The notes below the pieces were generated by a model. It had not been told where the DNA came from. It saw only the letters and a program-made list of their open reading frames with translations, and did no database searches. 41,221 bases of DNA, from assembly GCA_964605705.1 (NCBI GenBank), contig CAZSDW010000029.1, positions 1 through 41,221 of the forward strand, in the 5' to 3' direction. Positions 19,922 to 28,600 of the stretch are shown here, in pieces (positions within the stretch are counted from its first letter, which is position 1; each line of letters begins with the position of its first letter). The position numbers and the translations under genes were made by a program. This DNA is from CAZSDW01 sp964605705 (GTDB taxonomy: Bacteria; Fidelibacterota; UBA2242).

Positions 19922-22900
19922 TTAAAATTCGATTGATACGCCAAAACGAACGACTCTGCCTTCATTGTACCAGGCTGGATTACCAAGGCTGCCACCGGCA
20001 GGATACTTTTTATTCCAGTCAACTTTACCATCGCCATTGGTATCCATAATCAGCATATATTCGTCTTTCAGTGATTCATCGATATATCCGTCACCATCAT
20101 CATCGATATTATTACTGCCCAGTGTTCCTGTTTCAGCCCCGAAATAACGGGCATCACCGGTGTCATATTTTTCCTGAATCTGGCTGTACAGATGGTACCA
20201 TTCCACATCGGAGATGCCGTTCATATTCATGTTATCAAACAGATTATTCACCCAAATGAATGCAGATGCGAAAGTGCTTTTATTCACCTGGAATCGTTTC
20301 GCAATCAGGAGGTTTGCTACAAATGTCGAGGGTCGTCTCTCCGTATTGACCAGCACTTCAAGCGTACGTGAGCTGGGTGTATAAGGTACACCGGAACCAT
20401 ACTGCATCGTCAGATCAAAATGAGTATCAACGTAGGGTACGATTACCTTGAGTGTGGCATTAATTGTATGACGCTGATCCCAATCTAAATAACTTTCATG
20501 TTTTGGAATGATCTGACCCGCCCAGGTAAAATCGTAATTCTGACGTGATGACGAACTCTTTCCACGGGCAATGCTATAGGTATAATTAATATTTCCACCA
20601 AAATACCTTGCTGCTCTTTTGTACAGGTCAACCTCGATTCCGCGAACATTACCGTAATCAATATTATAGTAATACGAATAATAGTTGGAAGCAGTGTAAT
20701 AAACCTGCCGCATGTCGGTCAAGCCCTGAATATCCTTCTGAAATCCTTTGAGTTCGAGACGGACATCAGTACCCATCTGATGGCGTAAACCGAGTTCGAA
20801 GGAGGTGGTGATTTCAGGCTCCAGATCCGCATTTCCAACCATCGGGAAAGCACCTGAGAAATCCCAGTTGACATTTCGGTACAATTTGAAAAAGGAAGGA
20901 ATTTGAAAATACCGACCGTAGTTAAAATAAAGAACATCCTTGGTTGTAATCGGATGGGCAATTCCCAAACGCGGACTCCAGTAGAATTTCGCTCGTGCAC
21001 TAGTCGGATCGAGAACCTCCCCGCCAGTCGATGGATTCACAACCGGATCATCGAGATCTTTTGGTATATTGTCCCAGTTCGGATTAAAATAATCAAAACG
21101 CAGTCCAAGGTTAACGATCATTCCATAATATTCCATTTTATTTTCAACGAATGCCGCCATGATGTAGGGGCGGATAGCATCCTGATTTTCCTGTCCCCAA
21201 TCATGACTCTGACCGAGGTTCTGTCCATATACATTACCACCCGAAGCCAGGTCAACATCATGATCGAAAATGTTGTACACCTCGTACTCCATACCGGACC
21301 GAATTTTATTATTATTGTTTATCTGGTTCGTATAGGTGGCTTTAAATGTACGTGTGATTTTCTCATCGACATTCCACCTGAGGCGATAAAAAGTAAATCC
21401 CTGTCCATACAGATAGAATTTATCACGATCCTGCGCATTCCCAAAAGGTACATCTGTCCATTTCATCCATTTTGAAGGATCATCCGGGTACGCATCCTCA
21501 GAAGCATCAATATAATCATTGTTATTATCATCGACAAAAAGATCAGTACCGTATTTGTCGAGAGCACCGTTCCCGTTGAGATCTTCGCCAGGATCCAGGG
21601 AACCATTCCGATTGACGTCTTCATTGATGGCTTCGTTGATATTGTATTTCATATAGGTTTTGAACTGACTCGCCTGAATTTCAAAATAGGAATTCGTATT
21701 AATATTGTGGGTCCATTTGATCTGAGCCTGGGATGCCTGACGGTTAACATCCCTGACATTATCCAGCATATTAAAAGCGTCTGTCGAGTCACCGTCGTGG
21801 TTCAGATCCAGAATGTCCCAGGTTACATTAGAATTGCGATCTTCGTCGCGGTAATCCTGATCACCATCCAGATCGAGCAGCACCCAGCGTTTTGTGGTCG
21901 TATCATTTTTCATTTGAACGAGAAAATCCGAATAATCATATCCATTATCAGTAGCATATTCTCTGACATTACTGCTCAATAAACTGATTGAGCGATCCAG
22001 CACGCCGTCAGCATCTGAATCTTCATTTTCATAAGTAATTCTTGAAAAATCATGTCGATACTCACCCTGATCGATTTTGTTTCCCATATAATTGACCATG
22101 ATTTTATCTTTTTTCGTGGGACGTAATGATAAACTGGTTGTAATGGTATAATCGAACTTATTCTGATTATCAAATCTGCCCTGATCATCGGACACCTGAC
22201 CTGCTACGAAGAATCGGGAACCCAAAAAATTCAGCGGTATCGGTCCGCCAAATGAAAATTCAACATCCTGAAGTTCATGGTGATCCTGAAATGGTTTAAA
22301 ACCGAGCGCACTGGTTTTATATCGAACCTGACCGGAATATTTACTGCCACCCTCTTTGGTAATGACATCAATGACTCCCGACTGGGCATTTCCGTATTCG
22401 GCACTAAATCCACCGGTAGTAACATTTACTTCGGCAACTGAGAACTCGGGAATATCAATATCGACTTCCGATGTACCCAGATCACCTTGCCCCATCGGAT
22501 CAGTAACGGGCATACCATTAACCAGATACTTGACTTCATCCATCCGTCCACCACGAGCATGACCATCGACAAAACCGGCGCTCATACCAACAATATCTTC
22601 AATATCATCGACGGGCATCGTCTGGATTTCTTCGGCGGTCTTGATACTCCGGCTGGATGTGAGGTCTTCCTGAATAAGCGGACGTGTCGCCTCGACAATA
22701 ACAGTCTCACCCTCAATTACTTCTACTTCAAGTGGGAAATCACATTTTGTGGTCAGATCAGCATTAACAACGATTTTTGTTTTGATATAAGTTTTATATC
22801 CAATTACCTGGCATCTAACTGTATATGTTCCGGGCGGTACATTTAAGATGAAAAAATTACCGTTTGCATCAGAGGCTGATCCTAAAAATGAACCTTCAAC

Positions 22901-23038
22901 AAGCACATTTGCACCAATAATCGGTTCTCCGGTGTTTTGATCAGTAACTTTTCCTGATATTTTTCCCGTGCTTGCAGCGAATGTAGTACTGCTTAAGAAA
23001 AACACAGTGCAAACAATAAATGACAGTACCTTTTTCAT
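19922..23038 (-). CDS. TonB-dependent receptor with carboxypeptidase-regulatory N-terminus and Asp-rich calcium-like loops
   Basis: Outer-membrane active transporter of 1038 aa. Signal peptide 1-21 (ribosome-binding site AAAAGGAGATAGCA). Residues 25-100 are a CarboxypepD_reg-like domain (GKVTDQNTGEPIIGANVLVE). The plug spans about 115-230 (VNGMPVTDP, VTTGGFSAEYGNAQSGVIDV). The 22-strand barrel region follows and ends in an aromatic residue (RVVRFGVSIEF). Unusually, loops contain runs of DxDxDG-type motifs: DSDADGVLD (about 340), DLDGDQDYRDED (389), DLNHDGDSTD (411), DVNRNGSLDPGEDLNGNGAL (474), DDNNNDYIDASED (503), DDDGDGYIDES (979) and DTNGDGKVDW (1000). These resemble EF-hand/dockerin/TSP3 calcium loops. 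It is first in its operon. The substrate is unknown. Confidence 0.94.
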   Translation of the reverse strand: MKKVLSFIVCTVFFLSSTTFAASTGKISGKVTDQNTGEPIIGANVLVEGSFLGSASDANGNFFILNVPPGTYTVRCQVIGYKTYIKTKIVVNADLTTKCDFPLEVEVIEGETVIVEATRPLIQEDLTSSRSIKTAEEIQTMPVDDIEDIVGMSAGFVDGHARGGRMDEVKYLVNGMPVTDPMGQGDLGTSEVDIDIPEFSVAEVNVTTGGFSAEYGNAQSGVIDVITKEGGSKYSGQVRYKTSALGFKPFQDHHELQDVEFSFGGPIPLNFLGSRFFVAGQVSDDQGRFDNQNKFDYTITTSLSLRPTKKDKIMVNYMGNKIDQGEYRHDFSRITYENEDSDADGVLDRSISLLSSNVREYATDNGYDYSDFLVQMKNDTTTKRWVLLDLDGDQDYRDEDRNSNVTWDILDLNHDGDSTDAFNMLDNVRDVNRQASQAQIKWTHNINTNSYFEIQASQFKTYMKYNINEAINEDVNRNGSLDPGEDLNGNGALDKYGTDLFVDDNNNDYIDASEDAYPDDPSKWMKWTDVPFGNAQDRDKFYLYGQGFTFYRLRWNVDEKITRTFKATYTNQINNNNKIRSGMEYEVYNIFDHDVDLASGGNVYGQNLGQSHDWGQENQDAIRPYIMAAFVENKMEYYGMIVNLGLRFDYFNPNWDNIPKDLDDPVVNPSTGGEVLDPTSARAKFYWSPRLGIAHPITTKDVLYFNYGRYFQIPSFFKLYRNVNWDFSGAFPMVGNADLEPEITTSFELGLRHQMGTDVRLELKGFQKDIQGLTDMRQVYYTASNYYSYYYNIDYGNVRGIEVDLYKRAARYFGGNINYTYSIARGKSSSSRQNYDFTWAGQIIPKHESYLDWDQRHTINATLKVIVPYVDTHFDLTMQYGSGVPYTPSSRTLEVLVNTERRPSTFVANLLIAKRFQVNKSTFASAFIWVNNLFDNMNMNGISDVEWYHLYSQIQEKYDTGDARYFGAETGTLGSNNIDDDGDGYIDESLKDEYMLIMDTNGDGKVDWNKKYPAGGSLGNPAWYNEGRVVRFGVSIEF

Positions 23039-23075
23039 TGCTATCTCCTTTTATGACCCTTTATAATTTCAATAT

Positions 23076-23105
23076 ATTTAAGTGGTTATGCCTCATCCTT
23101 GTCAA
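23076..23105 (-). promoter_or_regulatory. Second candidate promoter for the receptor operon
   Basis: On the minus strand TTGACA (23100-23105), 18 nt, TTAAAT (23076-23081), about 40 nt before the receptor start codon. The -35 is perfect and the -10 is a 4/6 match. This start site would exclude the upstream leader structures from the mRNA. Confidence 0.4.
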
Positions 23106-23141
23106 AAGATAATACAACCTAATCACTTCTACCTTCCATAC

Positions 23142-23264
23142 ATTTAGATATATTTTCCAGAACATATTCCATAATGAATCCTTGCTTTCAAGATATTAGA
23201 GAAAGAGATGAAAGGACGGTAACTCCCAAATTCGAGTTTTCGTTGACGAAAATTATATCTAAAT
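23142..23264 (-). promoter_or_regulatory. Receptor leader with alternative RNA hairpins (candidate cis-regulatory element)
   Basis: The 307-nt gap 23039-23345 holds no gene. GAAAATATATCTAAAT (minus strand, 23157-23142) can pair with ATTTAGATATAATTTTC (23264-23248): a 16-bp inverted repeat with one bulged nucleotide and a spacer of about 90 nt. A second hairpin, TTTTCG/CGAAAA with a 4-nt loop (23237-23252), uses bases 23248-23252 of the same arm. The two folds are therefore mutually exclusive. Both lie between the distal promoter and the receptor start. Alternatively the repeats may be DNA operator half-sites. The pairing is read directly; regulation is inferred. Confidence 0.4.
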
Positions 23265-23294
23265 CCAATTAAATACAAACCCACATTACTGACT

Positions 23295-23324
23295 AATCTA
23301 AAGAATTTGCTTTTCTTTTGTCAA
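23295..23324 (-). promoter_or_regulatory. Distal candidate promoter for the receptor operon
   Basis: On the minus strand a perfect TTGACA (23319-23324), 18 nt, TAGATT (23295-23300; 4/6 match), just beyond the clpP stop at 23346. It would give a 5' leader of about 250 nt ahead of the TonB-dependent receptor. No terminator is seen after clpP, so read-through from clpP is also possible. Confidence 0.5.
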
Positions 23325-23345
23325 GCTTTTTCTGAGATGACAAAT

Positions 23346-23960
23346 TTACGATTTTATATGCTTTTCCAGTACCTCATCCACAAGTCCATATGCGACTGCT
23401 TCCGATGATGACAGAAAAAAATTCCGATCGGAATCCTTTTCAATATTTTCAATCGGTTGCTGGGTCAGCGCTGATAATATCTCATTCAGTTTTTGTTTAA
23501 TTTTAATTATTTCAGTGGCGTGAATCTGGATATCGCTGGCTTGTCCTTCAATCCCTCCCAATGGTTGATGAATCATGATTCTGGAATTCGGCAGGGTATA
23601 TCTTTTTCCTTTGCTTCCGGCTGCCAGTAATATCGCTGCCATACTGGATGCCTGCCCGATACAAATGGTTGACACGTCCGGGCTGATATACTGCATTGTA
23701 TCAAAAATTGCCAAACCGGCTGTGACCGTACCGCCGGGACTGTTGATATAAAGGGCAATATCCCTTTTTGCATCTTCAGCCTGCAGAAAAAGCAGCTGGG
23801 CTATCACCAGGCTGGCAATATGATCATCAATCGCCGAACCCAGGAAAATAATTCGCTCTCTCAAAAGACGGGAATAGATATCAAAAGCACGTTCACCCCG
23901 ACCGCTCTGTTCGACAACCATCGGAATGTACATCTGACTGTCTATACGCTTTTCACTCAT
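23346..23960 (-). CDS. clpP: ATP-dependent Clp protease proteolytic subunit, with Asn in place of the catalytic Asp
   Basis: A 204-aa ClpP, the tetradecameric cytosolic peptidase chamber fed by ClpX/ClpA-type unfoldases. Family landmarks are intact: EQSGRGERAFDIYSRLL (17-33), YINSPGG (71-77), nucleophile Ser106 in GQASSMAA, His131 in MIHQPLGG, and C-terminal SEAVAYGLVDEVL. The third triad position, Asp in E. coli (D185) and B. subtilis (D172; TDRDNF), aligns here with Asn180 in KDSDRNFFL. The codon is AAT at 23421-23423, one base from GAT. Listeria ClpP1 is a known ClpP with Asn there. The start codon overlaps the tig stop (TAATG), which indicates translational coupling. clpX does not follow; a receptor operon does. 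Confidence 0.97.
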   Translation of the reverse strand: MSEKRIDSQMYIPMVVEQSGRGERAFDIYSRLLRERIIFLGSAIDDHIASLVIAQLLFLQAEDAKRDIALYINSPGGTVTAGLAIFDTMQYISPDVSTICIGQASSMAAILLAAGSKGKRYTLPNSRIMIHQPLGGIEGQASDIQIHATEIIKIKQKLNEILSALTQQPIENIEKDSDRNFFLSSSEAVAYGLVDEVLEKHIKS

Positions 23961-25240
23961 TATATATTCCTTTTTCGAAAATCTTTTGTGTGAATTGTCT
24001 CTTTTTTGATTTTGACATATTGTCGCAAATGATCAAAAATTTTCTGTTCATGCAGGTCGCTTTCCAGATGGGAGCGGTTATCCGTCTTTCGGTAATAATT
24101 CAGAACAGCGTCCCGGCTCTCTTGCGGGTATTTGTCCGCCATCTCAGTAATTTTCTGATCCAATTCCTCTTTGCTGATCTCGAGTTTTTCCTGGACCGTT
24201 ATGGCATTCTGGATGAGATACCAGCGAATCTCCTGCTCAGCGACCGCCCGATATTGTTCACGTATTTTCTGCTCATCAATTTCCTGGTTGTGGTTTTTTG
24301 CACGCATGTCTTCAACCACATTATCCAGGAAGCGGTTGATCCGGGATTTCGGAATATCAAACTGAATTTTATCCACAAAGTAATCGGTTATCCGTCGTAA
24401 AAACTCCTTTTCGGAGCGACTGTCCCATTCCGCCTGAAGCGATTTTTCGACTTCGTCTCTAAACGCAGCAAAATTTTCAAATTGTTCGAAATTTGCCTTT
24501 ATAAAATCATCGGTCAGTTCCGGTAAAATATGCTCCTCGACACGCTTGACATCAATCCGATAATTGATTTTTTCACCCTCTTTAGATTTTAGAGAAATCT
24601 GAACCTTGTCATCGGTTTTCGCTCCGATTAATGCCTCACTGCCCGGTTCGCCAAAGATACCTTCACCAATTTTAATCATCCGATCGGAAATCTTTTTTCC
24701 TGCCAACGGAACACCATCGCCATCGGTTTCCTGAATATCACAGACCATATAATGTCCGTTTTGGGCGCCGTCAGTCACGGCTTTAACCTCGGCATGATGC
24801 TCCCTGACATCCTCAAGGTAAAGCTCCACATCCACTTTATCGAGTAGGTAAATCGTCTTTTTAACCTGAAAGCCTTTTTTGTATTCCGGAAGAGATATTT
24901 CCGGATCATTCTCGATTACCATCTCATAATAGAAATCCCTGCCATCATTGAAATCCACAGCCTCGATATTCAAATCGATGAATTTTTCAATCTTTTCTGC
25001 CTTAAGAACTTCCCTGTAATTGGATTCAATAACCGCATTTGTAAAATCATAACCTAAGCGGGAACCCAGCATTCGTTTCGCCACATCGGTTGGGACCTTG
25101 CCCGGTCTGAATCCGGGAACTTTTAAACCTTTACGAAGTTTCCGAAGAGTTTCATCGTATTGTCCTGCTACATCGGACCAATCCAGATCGACGCGAATCT
25201 TGCGCTCAATACTGTTTATATCCTTGACCGTTACTTTCAT
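23960..25240 (-). CDS. tig: Trigger factor
   Basis: Ribosome-associated chaperone of 426 aa, the usual length. The N-terminal ribosome-binding domain contains the signature GFRPGKVP at 43-50, preceded by the typical KVTVKDINSIERKIRVDL opening. The central part (about 150-245) corresponds to a divergent FKBP-like peptidyl-prolyl isomerase domain, and the long helical C-terminal domain follows (ELTDDFIKANFEQFENFAAF onward). The ribosome-binding site AAGGAAGG lies 3 nt before ATG. The gene overlaps clpP by one base, the classic tig-clpP arrangement. It acts on nascent chains at the ribosome exit and, next to secA, probably also helps exported proteins. Confidence 0.96.
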   Translation of the reverse strand: MKVTVKDINSIERKIRVDLDWSDVAGQYDETLRKLRKGLKVPGFRPGKVPTDVAKRMLGSRLGYDFTNAVIESNYREVLKAEKIEKFIDLNIEAVDFNDGRDFYYEMVIENDPEISLPEYKKGFQVKKTIYLLDKVDVELYLEDVREHHAEVKAVTDGAQNGHYMVCDIQETDGDGVPLAGKKISDRMIKIGEGIFGEPGSEALIGAKTDDKVQISLKSKEGEKINYRIDVKRVEEHILPELTDDFIKANFEQFENFAAFRDEVEKSLQAEWDSRSEKEFLRRITDYFVDKIQFDIPKSRINRFLDNVVEDMRAKNHNQEIDEQKIREQYRAVAEQEIRWYLIQNAITVQEKLEISKEELDQKITEMADKYPQESRDAVLNYYRKTDNRSHLESDLHEQKIFDHLRQYVKIKKETIHTKDFRKRNI

Positions 25241-25278
25241 TTACCTTCCTTAAAAAATCCTGTTGACCTGCATCTGCC

Positions 25279-25312
25279 CCCGGCGAGAGTCCCTCTCAGA
25301 GATCCTTCCGGG
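25279..25312 (-). promoter_or_regulatory. Nested hairpin in the tig leader
   Basis: Between tRNA-Leu and tig, CCCGG/CCGGG (25279-25283 and 25308-25312) encloses a second stem GAGAG/CTCTC (25285-25289 and 25293-25297). On the minus strand it lies about 40-70 nt before the tig start codon and is not followed by a U-tract, so it is not a standard terminator. It could be a processing or translational control structure. The rest of 25241-25375 shows nothing recognisable. Confidence 0.3.
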
Positions 25313-25375
25313 ATAATTCACTCTCTGTAAAAAAAATGAATCCAAAATCCAGCGCGCCCGCCTGCCAAAACCTTG

Positions 25376-25461
25376 TACCAGAGGTGGGACTCGAACCCAC
25401 AATCCGATTTAACGGAACTAGGTCCTAAGCCTAGCGTGTATACCAATTTCACCACTCTGGC
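25376..25461 (-). tRNA. tRNA-Leu (anticodon UAG)
   Basis: An 86-nt class II tRNA. Acceptor GCCAGAG pairs with CTCTGGT (first pair G-U). The anticodon stem CTAGG/CCTAG encloses loop CTTAGGA, giving anticodon TAG. The long variable arm (TCCG/CGGA stem) and the T-arm GTGGG-TTCGAGT-CCCAC identify leucine. The discriminator is A; CCA is not encoded (next bases CAA). It lies between secA and tig in the same orientation, 135 nt upstream of tig. Confidence 0.95.
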
Positions 25462-25529
25462 AATCGCACTGTCCGGCGCGGCTCAAAAAGCACTGTAATT
25501 TAAATAATTCACCCGATTTTCAAAGGTTT

Positions 25530-25541
25530 GTCGCATGCGAC
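25530..25541. repeat. Perfect 12-bp palindrome between secA and tRNA-Leu
   Basis: GTCGCATGCGAC reads the same on both strands and lies about 65 nt beyond the secA stop and 70 nt upstream of tRNA-Leu. It may be an operator or a weak hairpin; nothing in the sequence decides. The surrounding 25462-25602 has no gene and must contain the tRNA promoter; a direct repeat GCACTGT occurs at 25466-25472 and 25490-25496. Confidence 0.35.
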
Positions 25542-25602
25542 GGATTGTTACCGGAATTACCACTCAAGTAATTTTAAAATTTTGCGATCTTCTCGCCGGC
25601 GT

Positions 25603-28600
25603 TTACTCATACGCACCGTGGCATTTTTTATACTTTTTCCCACTGCCACAAGGACATGGATCGTTCCGACCAACTTTTGCTTCAACATGAATCGGTTTCA
25701 GTTTCTGCGGACGATTTCCGGCTGACATGGGTCCAGCTTCCGGATTCCGCTCCGGTGTTCCGGAAGCCAGTCCCATTCCTATGGAATCCTGATGCACCAT
25801 GCTCATCCGTTGAGGACGACGAACCTGCTGCGGCTGAATCTGAGGACCGCCAAACTGCGCCCGAAAACACAATCTCAGGGTTTGCTTATTGATCTCATCG
25901 ATAATCTCAACAAAGGCTTTGTACGCTTCACCTTTGTATTCCAGCAATGGATCTTTCTGACCGTAAGCCCGCCAGTTGATCCCCTCTTTTAAATGATCCA
26001 TGGAATAGAGGTGATCCCGCCATTTTTCATCAATCGTCCGCAAGGTCACAAATTTTTCCAGATACCGCAGCTGTTCCGAACCCATATAGTGTTCTTTGTG
26101 CTCATAGTAACGCTTGGCGCGGTCAATAATTTCCTGAGTCACATTGGTTTCATGGGCATTGGATAACTCACCCAAAGTGATATCAATTCCCAGAGTACTG
26201 TTTAGATTGCCCCGTAAATTTTCCCAGTCCCACTCTTCGGGGAGTAATTTCGGATTTACGTTTTCTGCAATAACATCGGTAACCCATTCTTCCAGAATCT
26301 CAAAGATTTCGGATTTGATATTATCCTCTTTGAGGGCAAAATTCCGGCGATCATAAATAATCTCACGCTGCTGATTCATAACATCATCGTATTCCAACAG
26401 ATGCTTTCGAATGCTGAAGTTGCGTCCTTCTACCTTCTTCTGGGCTCTTTCGATGGAGCGGGTGACCATGGAATGGGTAATCACCTGACCTTCTTCAATG
26501 CCCATCCGATCCATGATCGAGGCAATCCTTTCAGAATTAAACAGCCGCATCAGGTCATCTTCCAGCGACAGGAAAAAGCGTGAAGCGCCCGGATCGCCCT
26601 GACGTCCACTGCGCCCCCGCAACTGCAGATCGATTCGACGGGATTCATGCCGCTCGGTGCCGATAATATAGAGTCCGCCAGCCGCGATGACACCTTCACC
26701 CAGTTTAATATCCGTTCCGCGACCTGCCATGTTTGTGGCGATCGTCACCGCTGATTTTTCACCCGCTCGGGAGACAATTTCGGCTTCCCGTTGATGGTGT
26801 TTGGCATTTAATACATTATGCGTAATACCCCGACGCTTGAGCATCCGGCTGATGGTTTCCGATACTTCGACACTGATGGTTCCTACAAGAACCGGCTGTC
26901 CACGGTGGTACGCTTCTTCAATCTCATCCAGAATCGCATTATATTTTTCCCGGCGGGTTTTGTACACCTGATCTTCATGATCATCACGAATACAGGGTTG
27001 ATTGGTCGGGATCGCCACCACTCCCAGTTTATAAATATCTTCAAACTCCGCCGCTTCCGTTAAAGCGGTACCGGTCATTCCCGCCAGTTTATCGTACATA
27101 CGGAAATAGTTTTGAATCGTAATCGTCGCAAAGGTCTGCGTCTCCGCTTCGACCTTGACATTTTCCTTGGCTTCGATTGCCTGATGCAAGCCATCGCTAT
27201 AGCGACGTCCCGGTAAAATCCGACCGGTAAATTCATCCACGATCAGGACTTTTCCATCCTGGACGACATATTCCACATCTTTTTCGTACAGTGTGTAGGC
27301 TCTGAGCAGCTGGGCGATATTATGAAAACGATCGGATATTTCGGAATGCAACAGATCCAGTTCTATCTTCTGACTCTCTTTTTGTGAATCACTGAGGCTG
27401 GTATCTTCATCAATTCTAATCAGCTCCTCAGCCAAATCGGGAATCACCAGCTCGTTGACCTTGATACCCAGCTGGGAAGCCAGTTTTTCTTCACCTTTGG
27501 GAGTCAGTGTAATATTATGCTGTTTCTCTTCGATAAAATAGTAGAGTCCCTCAAAAAACTCATCCTGGCTCATTGACTGACCGGTCTTCGAATTGGTCAG
27601 TAAAAGGTACTCACGTTCCCCCTGTTGAAGCAGACGCTGATACCCGGGATCTTCCAGCAATTTCCGCAAACGCCGATTCTTGGGCATTCCTTGAGAAGCA
27701 ATATAAATCTGACGGGCAATCTCATCCGGTTTCTTTACCTCACCGGGATCATTCGGCAAATCCGATAAAATCCGGGTGACATTTTCCCGTTGCAATCGTA
27801 CCAGGCTGGCAACCGCCGGATTTAAATGATCATATTTCTCATGCCGGGAACTCGTTACGGGTCCGGAAATAATCAGAGGCGTCCGGGCTTCATCTATTAA
27901 AATATTGTCAACCTCATCAACAATACAGTAGTAGTATTCACGCTGGACCTGCTCATCGGCAGAAATCGCCATATTGTCCCGCAGGTAATCAAACCCAAAT
28001 TCGTTATTGGTACCATAGGTGATATCCCGGTTGTACATTTCTCTTCGTTCCAAATTGTCCATACTGTTCAAAATACAACCGACCGTCAAACCAAGCTCGG
28101 TGTAGATCCGTCCCATCCATTCACTATCGCGTTGTGCCAGGTAATCATTCACCGTAATCAGATGGACTCCCCGCCCGGTCAGGGCATTCAGATAAACCGG
28201 CATCGTGGCAACCAGAGTTTTGCCCTCTCCGGTCTTCATCTCGGTAATTTTCCCCTGATGCAATACAATTCCGCCGATCAGCTGAACATCATACGGAATC
28301 ATCTCCCAGCGAATTTTCTGACCGACTATAGTCCATTCCTGACCTGAGAGCCGTCGGCAAACCTCTTTGACCATGGCAAAAGCTTCCGGTAATATTTCAT
28401 CCAAAACTTCCTGCTCGGCATCAATGATTCGTTTATGTTGCTCATCCCGCGGAAGGTTTGATTGGTCCATTTCCGCTTCAACAGTTTCACGAACCGCCGA
28501 GATCATTTTCTGAAATTCAGCCGTTCGTTCCCGTAATCTTTCCATCGGAACATCGCTTAATGTATCATAGAGCCTGTTGATCTCTTCGATGAGCGGGGTT

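Noticed and set aside
23039..23345. Known riboswitch (for example cobalamin or TPP) before the TonB-dependent receptor
   Set aside because: I found no B12-box or TPP core motifs; only generic inverted repeats are present.
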